From Cupriavidus numazuensis (GTDB lineage: Bacteria; Pseudomonadota; Gammaproteobacteria; Burkholderiales; Burkholderiaceae), in NCBI RefSeq assembly GCF_905397435.1, contig NZ_CAJPVI010000022.1:62001-126000 (forward strand): a stretch of DNA of 64,000 nucleotides, read 5' to 3'. Below the pieces are notes generated by a model, which was given only the letters and a program-made list of their open reading frames with translations, made no database searches and was not told the origin of the DNA. Each line of letters begins with the position of its first letter. The first letter of the stretch is position 1. Made by a program: the position numbers and the translations under genes. Of this stretch, positions 1 to 8,024 are shown one piece after another.

Positions 1-2
1 AA

Positions 3-602
3 AAGCCGCGTGGCGAACTGCCCGAGGGTGTCAAGGGCAGCGTGATCCCCAAGATCGGCTACCACGGCTGGACCACCTGGGAACTCGCGTTCGACGGCTG
101 CCGCGTGCCGCATTCGAAGATGGTTGGCGAGGAAGGCAAGGCGTTCTACCTGACCACGGCCGGGCTTGAGACTGCACGGGCTCACACTGCCGCGCGCTCG
201 ATCGGCCTTGCACAAGGCAGTCTCGAGGACTCCATTCAATACGCGAAGGACCGCAATCAGTTCGGCAATCCGATCGGCAACTTCCAGGCAATCCGCTTCA
301 AGCTCGCCGACATGGCCACGCAGATCGAGGCCTCGCGCGCGCTGCTCTACACGGTGTGCGAGAAGATCGACGAAGGCGTGCGCGCCGACACCGAAGCGTC
401 GATGGTCAAGCTGTTCGCGAGCGAGATGTGCGAGCGCGTGACCAGCGAAGGCCTGCAGATCCACGGCGGCGCGGGCTACACCACGCACTTCGCGGCCGAG
501 CGCTACTGGCGCGATGCGCGCCTGACCAAGATCTTCGAAGGCACCTCCGAGATCCAGATGCGCATCATCTCCGATGCCATGCTGGGCAAGATCGCGGCCT
601 GA
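3..602 (+). CDS. Acyl-CoA dehydrogenase, C-terminal part (5' end outside window)
   Basis: The reading frame is open from the first full codon of the window to the TGA at 600-602, so this is the last ~199 residues of a longer gene. The FAD-dependent acyl-CoA dehydrogenase C-terminal helical domain is clear. IFEGTSEIQ near the end carries the Glu used as catalytic base in the MCAD-like family, and RNQFGNPIGNFQ is the usual flavin/tetramer segment. It would oxidise an acyl-CoA to the 2-enoyl-CoA. The CoA-transferase gene starts 13 bp downstream, so the two are probably co-transcribed and act on the same acid, which I cannot name. Confidence 0.93.
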   Translation, partial: KPRGELPEGVKGSVIPKIGYHGWTTWELAFDGCRVPHSKMVGEEGKAFYLTTAGLETARAHTAARSIGLAQGSLEDSIQYAKDRNQFGNPIGNFQAIRFKLADMATQIEASRALLYTVCEKIDEGVRADTEASMVKLFASEMCERVTSEGLQIHGGAGYTTHFAAERYWRDARLTKIFEGTSEIQMRIISDAMLGKIAA

Positions 603-615
603 ACGGGAGCCCGAA

Positions 616-1845
616 GTGCAGACTCAAGCCAAACCCGCCGGGGCGCTTGCCGGCCTGCGCGTGATCGACCTCACGCAGATGCTGGCCGGCCCCTTTTGCA
701 CGCAGATCCTCGCTGACCACGGCGCCGATGTGATCAAGGTCGAAGCGATGACGGGCGACGGCACGCGCGTGACCGGCCCGTTCTGCGCCGATGACGCGAT
801 GCGCGACTTCGGCGGCTATTTCCAGAGCGTCAACCGCAACAAGCGCTCCATCGCCGTCGACCTGAAGACCGAAGCGGGCCGGGACGTCCTGCGCGCGCTG
901 ATCGACAAGGCCGATATCGTCGTCGAGAACTTCCGTGCCGGCGTGATGGACCGCCTCGGCTTTGCCTACGAAACGCTGCGCCAGACCAACCCGCGGCTGA
1001 TCTACGGCACAGTGCGCGGCTTTGGCGATCCGCGCAGCGGCGAAAGCCCGTATGCGCAATGGCCGGCGTATGACGTGGTCTCGCAGGCCATGGGCGGCAT
1101 GATGGGCATCACCGGCCCGGATCGTTGCACGCCGACCAAGATCGGTCCGGGCGTAGGCGACACCATTCCGGCGCTGATGCTTTGCATCGGCATCCTCGCG
1201 GCCGTCAACCGCGTGCGCGAAACCGGACAGGGCCAGTTCGTCGACGTGGCCATGACCGATGCGGTGCTGGCCATGTGCGAGCGCATCGTCTACCAGAACT
1301 CGTACACCGGCGAAGTGGCCGCACCGGAAGGCAACCGCCACCCGCTGCTGTGCCCGTTCGGCCTGTTCCGCGCGCGTGACGGCCATGTCTCGATTGCCTG
1401 CGCGACCGATGCATTCTGGGAAAAGCTGGCCGTGGCGATCGGCCGTCCCGACATGGCGACGGACCCGGACTTCGCAACCAATGCCGCGCGCGTGCAGCGC
1501 CAGCAGCAGGTGATCGAGGCGATCGAAGCTTTTACCTCGGTGCGGACCAAGGAAGAGATTGCCATCGCGCTGGGCGGCAAGGTGCCCTTCGGCCCGGTCT
1601 ATACGTCGGCCGAGATATTCGCGGACAGGCACTACGCGGTGCGCGACATGATCGTCGAAGTGGAGCAACCGGGATCGGCCACTCCAGTCAAGATCGCCGG
1701 CGTACCGATCAAGCTCAGCGAAACCCCGGGCGCGGTGCGCACGCGCGCGCCGATGCTGGGTGAGCACACCGAAGAGATCCTGTTCGGCGCCGGCTACGTC
1801 GAGGACGACATCCGGCGTCTGCGGCAGGAAGGCGCAGTGCGGTAA
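616..1845 (+). CDS. CaiB/BaiF (class III) CoA-transferase
   Basis: A 409-aa protein of the normal length for class III CoA-transferases, which move CoA between acyl-CoA and a free acid through an aspartyl-CoA anhydride. The N-terminus (GLRVIDLTQMLAGPF...ADHGADVIKVE) and the VENFRAGVMDRLG segment are diagnostic. The Asp of AYDVVSQAMGG, about residue 153, is probably the nucleophile. I chose GTG at 616 because GGGAG lies seven bases upstream and the conserved family start follows at once; the in-frame ATG at 574 lies inside the dehydrogenase gene. It probably activates the substrate that the upstream dehydrogenase oxidises. Confidence 0.92.
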   Translation: MQTQAKPAGALAGLRVIDLTQMLAGPFCTQILADHGADVIKVEAMTGDGTRVTGPFCADDAMRDFGGYFQSVNRNKRSIAVDLKTEAGRDVLRALIDKADIVVENFRAGVMDRLGFAYETLRQTNPRLIYGTVRGFGDPRSGESPYAQWPAYDVVSQAMGGMMGITGPDRCTPTKIGPGVGDTIPALMLCIGILAAVNRVRETGQGQFVDVAMTDAVLAMCERIVYQNSYTGEVAAPEGNRHPLLCPFGLFRARDGHVSIACATDAFWEKLAVAIGRPDMATDPDFATNAARVQRQQQVIEAIEAFTSVRTKEEIAIALGGKVPFGPVYTSAEIFADRHYAVRDMIVEVEQPGSATPVKIAGVPIKLSETPGAVRTRAPMLGEHTEEILFGAGYVEDDIRRLRQEGAVR

Positions 1846-1940
1846 GGCAGGACTGAAGTGAAACAGGCGGCACCCGCCCCGGGGGCCGCCTGTGGACGGC
1901 AAACGTATAGCCAGGCAGATTCCCCTTGCCTATCCCTCGA

Positions 1941-1960
1941 TACTGTATATATTTACAGTA
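1941..1960. promoter_or_regulatory. LexA (SOS) box 1
   Basis: TACTGTATATATTTACAGTA contains CTGT-N8-ACAG and differs from the Escherichia coli consensus 20-mer (alternating AT centre) at one base. Beta-proteobacterial LexA uses the same motif. It lies 30 bp before the 95-aa gene. Confidence 0.88.
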
Positions 1961-1979
1961 ACTGTATGGATAGACAGTA
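1960..1979. promoter_or_regulatory. LexA (SOS) box 2
   Basis: CTGT at 1962-1965 and ACAG at 1974-1977 are separated by exactly eight bases, with the TA flank on the right. The centre is 19 bp from box 1. This tandem arrangement is typical of tightly repressed SOS genes. It ends 10 bp before the start codon, so LexA would cover the transcription start. Confidence 0.8.
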
Positions 1980-1989
1980 TGAGGGAGCC

Positions 1990-2277
1990 ATGGAACATCT
2001 GATCCGCGTCCACAACGACTATGACCGCCAGGTGCTGGCCTGGCTGCGCGCGCGTATTGGCGATGCGGCGCTCCAGTCCGCCGCGACCCGGCTCGCTGAC
2101 GCGCGCAAGCCCTACCTGTCTACCATCTGCCGCAGCCTGGGCATCCGCCCGCCGAGCCGCCGCGCGTTTGCGCGCGAATCGGCGCGGAAATCGGCTCGTG
2201 CCCACCGTGCGGTCGGTGACCTCTACCTGGCGCGTATCCGCGCCATTCTTGCCTCGCCCGCCGGCGCTCAGCATTGA
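1990..2277 (+). CDS. Orphan SOS-regulated small basic protein (function unknown)
   Basis: A 95-aa soluble protein, rich in Arg and Ala, with no signal peptide or membrane segment. I do not recognise its family. Start ATG 1990 follows GGGAG at 1983-1987. The frame stays open upstream, but that part runs through the two LexA boxes and is unlikely to be coding. The sequence looks mostly helical: an N-terminal segment with RQVLAWLRARIGDAALQ, then an Arg/Ser-rich stretch (RRAFARESARKSARAHR), then a hydrophobic helix near the C-terminus. The tandem boxes imply DNA-damage induction. A checkpoint, repair-accessory or toxin-like role is possible, but nothing in the sequence decides between them. No partner gene is adjacent. 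Confidence 0.75.
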   Translation: MEHLIRVHNDYDRQVLAWLRARIGDAALQSAATRLADARKPYLSTICRSLGIRPPSRRAFARESARKSARAHRAVGDLYLARIRAILASPAGAQH

Positions 2278-2530
2278 TCCGGATGTTTGCGGTGGGTGCG
2301 CAGTGACTATCATCTATCACGACGCTGCGGGCGGTGCCCCCAGCATCAACGTCGCCACGCCACCGTGCCATCGCAACCCACCGGACAAGACATGAACAAG
2401 ATCGGATTCATCGGCATGCGCAGCGCGCGCTGCGACCGTGCCGCACGGGTCAAGGCCTTCGCGCATCGCTCCTGGTTCTCGCCAGAACACACGCTTGCAG
2501 CGTGAACCGGTGCACGCCGCCCGGCCTGCC

Positions 2531-3376
2531 ATGCCCGGCGCGCGCGTAGGCCTGCTGACAGCACTGGCCATGCTGGCCTTTGCCGGCAATTCGATCCTGT
2601 GCCGGCTCGCGCTCAAGGGCACGGCCATTGATGCGGCTTCCTTCACGCTGCTGCGCATTGGCAGCGCGGCGGCGGCCTTGTGGCTGATCCTGATGGTTCG
2701 CCATGGTCCGCGCCGGCTCCCAGGTGGCGGGAGCTGGTTGTCGGCGCTGGCGCTGTTCGTGTACGCGGCCGCGTTTTCGTTTGCGTACCTGCATCTTTCC
2801 GCTGGCACGGGCGCGCTGCTGCTGTTCGGCGCCGTGCAAGCCACCATGACCGGCTATGGCCTTTACGTTGGCGAGCGCCTGCGCGCCGGGCAATGGCTAG
2901 GCCTTGTACTGGCGTTGAGCGGTCTCGTGTGGCTGGTGTTCCCGGGGCTCGCCGCCCCGCCGCCGGGCTCATCGCTGCTGATGGTTGTGGCTGGCATCGC
3001 CTGGGGTATCTATTCGCTGCGTGGCAGAGGCTCGGCCGACGCCACTGCGACCACCGCGGGCAACTTCATGCGCGCCGTGCTTCCCGCGCTTGCGCTGGCG
3101 TTGTGGATGCATGCGCAGCGCAGCGTGGACGGTATCGGACTCGCGTGCGCGCTGGTGTCCGGCGCGCTGACCTCCGGTCTCGGTTACGTGGTCTGGTACG
3201 CCGTGGTGCCGCGGCTTCGCGCGGCCACCGCTGCGACCGTCCAGCTCAGCGTGCCGGTGATCGCGGCGGTGGGCGGCATCGCGCTGCTCGGCGAGGCGAT
3301 GTCGCTGCGACTGGCCGTGAGCGCCGCCGCCGTGCTCGGCGGCATCGCGCTGGTCATTGCCGGGAAGGCGCGCTGA
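2531..3376 (+). CDS. DMT-superfamily (EamA) transporter
   Basis: About 281 aa with roughly ten hydrophobic helices in two EamA-type repeats: the first opens with LLTALAMLAFAGNSILCRLAL, the second is around SSLLMVVAGIAWGIYSLRGRG. It is an inner-membrane drug/metabolite transporter, and its substrate cannot be read from the sequence. The open frame extends upstream to 2438, but that extension is polar and low in complexity; ATG 2531 gives a proper first helix, though no strong ribosome site precedes it. It converges with the flavin reductase gene and overlaps its 3' end by 23 bp. Confidence 0.85.
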   Translation: MPGARVGLLTALAMLAFAGNSILCRLALKGTAIDAASFTLLRIGSAAAALWLILMVRHGPRRLPGGGSWLSALALFVYAAAFSFAYLHLSAGTGALLLFGAVQATMTGYGLYVGERLRAGQWLGLVLALSGLVWLVFPGLAAPPPGSSLLMVVAGIAWGIYSLRGRGSADATATTAGNFMRAVLPALALALWMHAQRSVDGIGLACALVSGALTSGLGYVVWYAVVPRLRAATAATVQLSVPVIAAVGGIALLGEAMSLRLAVSAAAVLGGIALVIAGKAR

Positions 3377-3938
3377 TTTCCGCAAAGCCGCCGGCATGGA
3401 ACACCAGCGGCTCGCCGCGGTTCATGCGGTACGACACGATCTCCGCGATGAACAGGACATGGTCGCCCACCTTGCGCGCACTGCGCGGCTGGCACACGAA
3501 GCAGGCCAGCGCGTTGTCGATCAGCGCCGTGCCGCACGGGCCTGGCGACAGCGACACGCCCTGGAAGCGGTCGATGCCACTCGTGGCAAACCGCTCGCAC
3601 AAGGCCTGCTGCGTGTGGGCCAGCACGTTGACGGCGTAGCATGGCGCCGCGCGGAACGCGGCCATGCTGCCGGAGCCGAGTGCCAGGCTCCACAGCAGCA
3701 ACGGCGGCGCCAGCGACACCGAGGCAAGCGAATTGATGGTGACGCCGACGGGCCGCCCATCCGACCCGGTAGCCGTCACCACCGCCACGCCGGTGGCGAA
3801 CTGCCCGAGCGCACGGCGCAGGGCGCGGCGCACGGTGTGCGCGCCGTCTGCGTCGTGGCCGGGGTCATCCGCTTCGTCCTGGCCGCTGTCGTTGCTCGCC
3901 TCGGTGGCATACGGCAGCGGCGCGAGCGCGGGCATCAT
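3354..3938 (-). CDS. Flavin reductase (HpaC-like) of a two-component monooxygenase
   Basis: A 194-aa protein with a flavin reductase-like split-barrel domain from about residue 35. GQFATGVAVVTA, then PVGVTINSLASVSLAPPLLLWSL, then the C-terminal DHVLFIAEI...PLVFHAGGF are the landmarks of NAD(P)H:FMN/FAD reductases that feed reduced flavin to a partner oxygenase. Its ATG (3936-3938) overlaps the stop of the acyl-CoA-dehydrogenase-like gene in an ATGA junction, so the two are translationally coupled. The first ~30 residues are acidic (DSGQDEADDPGHDADG) and outside the domain. Confidence 0.88.
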   Translation of the reverse strand: MMPALAPLPYATEASNDSGQDEADDPGHDADGAHTVRRALRRALGQFATGVAVVTATGSDGRPVGVTINSLASVSLAPPLLLWSLALGSGSMAAFRAAPCYAVNVLAHTQQALCERFATSGIDRFQGVSLSPGPCGTALIDNALACFVCQPRSARKVGDHVLFIAEIVSYRMNRGEPLVFHAGGFAEISAPSRQ

Positions 3939-5113
3939 TGCGCGGCGGGCCGCACTTCTCCGGGCGGCGCATCGATATCGAGACCCAGCGCCATGCGCCC
4001 CGCGTATTCCTGCTGCGCACCGGCCTGCAGCGGGTGAAAGCGCGCACCCTGCGCATCGCGGAAGCGCCGTTCCAGGCCGCCGTCGCGATAGAAGCCCGCT
4101 CCACCGGCAAGCTCCATGGCAAGATCCGCCGTGGCCAGCACCGCACGCGCCGCCAGTGCGCGGCCACACATGATGCGGTTGGTGGTCACCGCGCCTGGCG
4201 CCTGGCTGGCCGCGGCGGCGAACATGTCGTCCAGCGCCAGGCGCGCGGCGTCGCATTCGTTGCCGAGGCTTCCGGCCAGTTCGACGGTATGCGGCGAGAT
4301 GCGTCGCTGCTTCGCCATCTGCAGCGCAATGTCGCGCGCCGACTCGGCAATGCCGACGTAGACCGAATAGATCAGCGGCAAGGCCATCATCGCCACGGTA
4401 TGCATCATCGGATGCCACACGCCTTGCGGGCGCCGCGCGGCAATGGCGCTGTCGGGCACCAGCACGTTCTCCAGCATCACGTCGTGCGAGCCGGTGCCGC
4501 GCATGCCCATGGTGCGCCACGTCGGCAGGATGCGTACGCCCGGCGTCTTCATCGGCAGCGGGAAATGCAGCACGGTGGGGCCGGCCTGCGGATCGTCATA
4601 GACGGCGCAGGTCATGAACAGGTCCGCTACCGGGGCACCGCTGGCGAACACCTTGCGCGCATCGATGCGAAAGCCGCCTTCCACGCGCGTTGCCGTGCCG
4701 CTGCCGTGCAGCCAGTCCGAGCCGCCGCTGCCGAGCAGCACGATCTGCTCGGCGCCCACGCGCTTGAGCAGCCCTTCCACCGGCGCCTTCTGGTTGCGCC
4801 AGCGCCAGGCCGCAGTGGCAACGGGATGCGTATGCATGGCGAAGGCCAGCGCGGTCGAGCCGCAATGCTTGCCCAGTTCACGCAGGACTCCGCCCAGTTC
4901 CTGATGAGACAGCCCCGCGCCACCAAACTCCTGCGGCACCGCCGCGGCCAGGAAGCGCTGCGCCCTGAGGTCGTCATAGTTGGCGCTGACGAAGGCGTCG
5001 CGTGCGTCGATGGCCGGTGCGCGCTCATCGAAGGTGCGGCCGAGCGAAGCGGCAAGCGCGAGCCAGTCTGACTGCGCACCTGCGCTGGCATCGGGGGCGG
5101 TGATCGTTTCCAT
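3935..5113 (-). CDS. Acyl-CoA-dehydrogenase-like flavin-dependent monooxygenase
   Basis: A 392-aa member of the acyl-CoA dehydrogenase fold. VPQEFGGAGLSHQELGGVLRELG is the N-terminal helical domain, and ...TWRTMGMRGTGSHDV... the middle beta domain. The C-terminus lacks the EGTSEIQ base motif of true dehydrogenases and has GGAGFYRDGGLERRFRDAQGARFHPLQAG instead, as in group D flavin monooxygenases (SfnB, DszC, HsaA type). With the coupled flavin reductase this makes a two-component system: FMNH2/FADH2 plus O2 acting on an unknown substrate, possibly a sulfone, sulfonate or amine. ATG 5111-5113 follows GGAG by about nine bases. An AraC regulator is divergent. Confidence 0.82.
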   Translation of the reverse strand: METITAPDASAGAQSDWLALAASLGRTFDERAPAIDARDAFVSANYDDLRAQRFLAAAVPQEFGGAGLSHQELGGVLRELGKHCGSTALAFAMHTHPVATAAWRWRNQKAPVEGLLKRVGAEQIVLLGSGGSDWLHGSGTATRVEGGFRIDARKVFASGAPVADLFMTCAVYDDPQAGPTVLHFPLPMKTPGVRILPTWRTMGMRGTGSHDVMLENVLVPDSAIAARRPQGVWHPMMHTVAMMALPLIYSVYVGIAESARDIALQMAKQRRISPHTVELAGSLGNECDAARLALDDMFAAAASQAPGAVTTNRIMCGRALAARAVLATADLAMELAGGAGFYRDGGLERRFRDAQGARFHPLQAGAQQEYAGRMALGLDIDAPPGEVRPAAQ

Positions 5114-5260
5114 GGCATATGTCTCCTGCGGAATTGCCGGGGGGCCCGCGCCGTTGTCCGGTGTCAGGCACGGTGCTAGTATCGGAGCCCGGCCTGCCCG
5201 GTTCATTGACCGGGCCTCCGGCTTTCTTGCGCAAGACGCCGGATTTGCGGAGAAGTGACC

Positions 5261-6271
5261 ATGGATGCTCTGTCCGACCTGCTGCGCGCGGTGCAACTGA
5301 GCGGTGCCGTCTTTCTCAATGGCGATTTCAAGGCGCCCTGGTGCCTGATCTCTGAAGCCGACAGCAGCCTGCGTGCCGCATTCCTGCCAGGCACCGGCCC
5401 GGTCGTGTCCTATCACCTCATCACCGAAGGCAGTTGCTGGGCCCGGCTCGTCGACGGCGACGACCGCGGCCTGCGCGTCGACGCCGGCGAACTGCTGGTC
5501 GTGCCGCAAGGCGAAGCCCATGTGCTCGGCAGCGATCTCCGCCTGTGCCCGATTCCGGCCGGCCCGCTGGTGGCCGGCATGATGGAAAGCAGTCCCGGCG
5601 AAATCATGCGCTTGTCGTATGGCGGCGCTGGCGCTCCCACCCGCATGGTGTGCGGCTTTCTTGCGTTTGACGACATGCTGGGCAATCCGTTGCTCTCGTC
5701 ATTGCCGCGGCTATTCAAGGTGGGGCTGGACGGCGGAGTCGAATCCGCGTGGCTGCTGTCGGCCCTGGCCTTCGCCACCTCGGAAGCTGCCGAGCCCCGC
5801 GCGGGCAGCGCCACGGTACTGGCCAAGCTGTCGGAACTGCTGTTCGTGCAGGCGGTGCGCAAGTGCATCGATGGCATGCCGGAGCACGAACAAGGCTGGC
5901 TGGCGGCGCTGCGCGACCGTTACGTCGGACGTGCGCTGTCGCGCATGCATGCGCGCCCTGCGTATCCATGGACCGTCGATGAACTGGCCGGCAGCGTCGG
6001 CCTGTCGCGTTCAGCACTCGCGCAGCGGTTCACCGACCTGCTCGGCCAGCCGCCCATGCAGTATCTCGCGCACTGGCGCCTGCGCATTGCGGCCACGGCC
6101 TTGCGCAATGGCACCCAGTCCATCGGCGAAGTAGCCGGCACCGTAGGATATGACTCCGAAGCGGCATTCTGCCGCGCTTTCAAGCGTGAATTCGGCCTGC
6201 CGCCGGCAAGCTGGCGCCGGCATCGCACGGACCCCGTGCTGCTTGCCCAGGAGCCCGCCACCGCGCATTGA
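5261..6271 (+). CDS. AraC-family regulator, cupin-type N-terminus
   Basis: A 336-aa protein. Residues ~10-170 form the cupin-like effector domain of the AraC subfamily (DFKAPWCL..., VSYHLITEGSCWARL, LRVDAGELLVVPQGEAHVLG). Residues ~235-320 carry two helix-turn-helix motifs (TVDELAGSVGLSRSALAQRF and SIGEVAGTVGYDSEAAFCRAF). ATG 5261 is preceded by CGGAGAA with a 6-base gap; the in-frame GTG at 5255 overlaps that site. The gene is divergent from the monooxygenase/reductase pair across a 147-bp gap and is the obvious candidate activator of that operon. Confidence 0.9.
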   Translation: MDALSDLLRAVQLSGAVFLNGDFKAPWCLISEADSSLRAAFLPGTGPVVSYHLITEGSCWARLVDGDDRGLRVDAGELLVVPQGEAHVLGSDLRLCPIPAGPLVAGMMESSPGEIMRLSYGGAGAPTRMVCGFLAFDDMLGNPLLSSLPRLFKVGLDGGVESAWLLSALAFATSEAAEPRAGSATVLAKLSELLFVQAVRKCIDGMPEHEQGWLAALRDRYVGRALSRMHARPAYPWTVDELAGSVGLSRSALAQRFTDLLGQPPMQYLAHWRLRIAATALRNGTQSIGEVAGTVGYDSEAAFCRAFKREFGLPPASWRRHRTDPVLLAQEPATAH

Positions 6272-6299
6272 TGCGCGGCTGGTGGCGCAGGCACGACAA

Positions 6300-6330
6300 A
6301 CGACAGGGGCCCGCAAAGGGCCCCTGTCGT
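6300..6330. terminator. Strong bidirectional hairpin
   Basis: A perfect 13-bp stem, ACGACAGGGGCCC, loop GCAAA, then its complement, with T-containing flanks on both strands. It lies between the AraC gene and the convergent entericidin gene and can end both transcripts. Confidence 0.8.
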
Positions 6331-6360
6331 CTTGTCAGCATGGCACGGGCGGCCTGATGG

Positions 6361-6504
6361 CTACATCTTCTGCTTGGTGTTTTCCGCGGCGCCTTGCATT
6401 TTCTCGCCGCCGCGCTCGACGTCCTTGCCGGCGCCCGCAATCGTATTGCAGCCTGTGATGACCAGCATGCCCGCGAGGGCAAATAGTGCGCATAGCTTTC
6501 TCAT
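6361..6504 (-). CDS. Entericidin-like small lipoprotein
   Basis: A 47-aa lipoprotein. The signal peptide MRKLCALFALAGMLVITGC ends in a lipobox with the acceptor Cys at residue 19. The mature part, NTIAGAGKDVERGGEKMQ... ending in KQKM, is the entericidin A/B pattern (N-T-x-x-G-x-G-K-D). AAGGAG precedes the ATG at 6502-6504. Entericidins are small envelope lipoproteins; the E. coli EcnAB pair was described as an antidote/toxin couple. Only one member is present here. It is easily missed because of its length. Confidence 0.88.
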   Translation of the reverse strand: MRKLCALFALAGMLVITGCNTIAGAGKDVERGGEKMQGAAENTKQKM

Positions 6505-6861
6505 GACGATCTCCTTGCTTCGTGTGGATGCGGGCATGCGCCGCAGCAGGAATAAAGGGGCCGGACTGGCAGATTGAGCGTAGCAAGCAGCGAACCGTGC
6601 GGGCAGTCCGCATTCGTCCTACAACGGTGTCAGCGGGCAGCGCAAACGCAAGGCGCGACCGGGCTCGGAAGATGCGCAATACGTCATTGCGCGGCGTGCA
6701 TTGAGTCAGGTCAAGCGGCTGACGATCGATCGGCGCATGGCGGCCGGGCGTTGTCCATACTGGTATCAGCAATGCGCGCAGATTACGGCCCGGCGAGAGG
6801 ACGAATGCTCAAGCCGGGCCGCAACGCTGCCGATACATTCTTCTAATAGACAGACAACACC
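6505..6861. other. Gap without a supported gene
   Basis: About 357 bp between the entericidin start and the small hypothetical gene. It must hold the promoter of the entericidin and of the gene to the right. I see no convincing coding frame, stem-loop or recognisable box in it. Confidence 0.5.
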
Positions 6862-7044
6862 ATGCCTTTCAGCCTCCGGTTCAGCCCCCACGACATTTAC
6901 CCCGACGCGCTCGAGGCGCGCCTGGCCGAGCTGCACGAGATCGCCGAAGATGTGCAGCGCGCCCAGGAACGCCGCTGGCGCAAGTACGGCACGCTGCTTC
7001 CGCAGGACGTGCCGTCACAGGGCAATCCGCACACCCGTCACTGA
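6862..7044 (+). CDS. Small conserved-looking hypothetical protein (60 aa)
   Basis: A 60-aa charged, soluble peptide with a helical middle (ALEARLAELHEIAEDVQRAQERRWRKYG) and a Pro-rich tail. It has no signal peptide, Cys or known domain. Codon positions look coding (GC-rich third positions, amphipathic helix), but no clear ribosome site precedes the ATG. It ends 8 bp before the convergent SDR gene. Function unknown. Confidence 0.5.
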   Translation: MPFSLRFSPHDIYPDALEARLAELHEIAEDVQRAQERRWRKYGTLLPQDVPSQGNPHTRH

Positions 7045-7052
7045 TCGCGCAT

Positions 7053-7853
7053 TCAGGCCGGCTGCAAATAGCGCGCGGCTGGCGCAGCGTGAGTCAGGTG
7101 GCCGGACATCGCCTTTCGTGCGGACTCATAGGCGGTCCACTCGCTGCCGTCCTGCAGCGGCGGAATGGTGACCACTTCGCCCATGTCGAACCCGGCCAGC
7201 GCGGCATCGACCATGTCGTCGGCGCGCATGACCCATTCCGCAGGCAGATTCTCGTGCCCCATTCCAGCGACGTCCCAGAATTCCGTCGCCGTTGCACCCG
7301 GAAGCACTGCCTGCACCCTGATGCCCTTGTCGCCCAGTTCGTGCTGCAGCGAATGCGTCAGGGCCAGCACATAGGCCTTGGTAGCACCGTAGACGCCATT
7401 GAGGAGTTCCGGCTCGATTGCGACGATCGACGCGATGTTGATAATCGTGCCCTGCCCGCGCTGCGCAAACCCCGGGGCCGCGGCATAGACCAGGCGCGTG
7501 AGCGCCGTGACGTTGAGCCCGATCATCTCTTCCATGCGCTCGACATCGGCCTCAAGCAACGGCACGACCGCACCAAATCCGGCGTTGTTCACGAGCGTGT
7601 CGATCTGCGTGTCTTCACGCAGGATCGATTCGACACGCGCGAGATCGGCCGGCTTGCCGAGATCGGCAGCGACGACGCTGACGCTACGGCCGGTGGTCGC
7701 GCGAATGCGTTGGGCAACCTCGGATAGCCGTTGTTCGTTGCGCGCCACCAGGATCAGGTCGTGGCCGCGGCGCGCGAGCCGGTCGGCATAGATGGCGCCA
7801 ATGCCCGAAGACGCGCCAGTGATAAGGGCTTTGCCCCGGGTCGTGGTGTCCAT
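7053..7853 (-). CDS. Short-chain dehydrogenase/reductase
   Basis: A 266-aa classical SDR. The NAD(P) motif TGASSGIG is at residues 12-19, NNAG at 89-92, the catalytic Ser at 142, and Tyr155-x-x-x-Lys159 in YGATK. Arg38 after the second beta strand (LVARN) suggests NADP(H). The substrate is unknown. The divergent GlxA-type regulator across a 171-bp gap is its likely controller. Confidence 0.92.
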   Translation of the reverse strand: MDTTTRGKALITGASSGIGAIYADRLARRGHDLILVARNEQRLSEVAQRIRATTGRSVSVVAADLGKPADLARVESILREDTQIDTLVNNAGFGAVVPLLEADVERMEEMIGLNVTALTRLVYAAAPGFAQRGQGTIINIASIVAIEPELLNGVYGATKAYVLALTHSLQHELGDKGIRVQAVLPGATATEFWDVAGMGHENLPAEWVMRADDMVDAALAGFDMGEVVTIPPLQDGSEWTAYESARKAMSGHLTHAAPAARYLQPA

Positions 7854-8024
7854 GCTGTGCTCCTGTTTGCGGTGAATGGATCGGATTCCATTCTGGACGC
7901 TGAGGGCAATGTCTCAAATGACCAAAATCCGGCAAAAACAGACATTGCCTGCGACCATCGAAGCTGGCAGGAAACGCCTACAATGCATGGCACTTGCACC
8001 CGTCAAACCTCGAATCCGGACATC

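Noticed and set aside
2392..2505. A 37-aa reading frame starting MNKIGFIGM
   Set aside because: The first residues resemble the NAD-binding start of hydroxyisobutyrate dehydrogenases, but the rest is unrelated Arg-rich sequence and no ribosome site is visible. Chance or a decayed remnant cannot be told apart.
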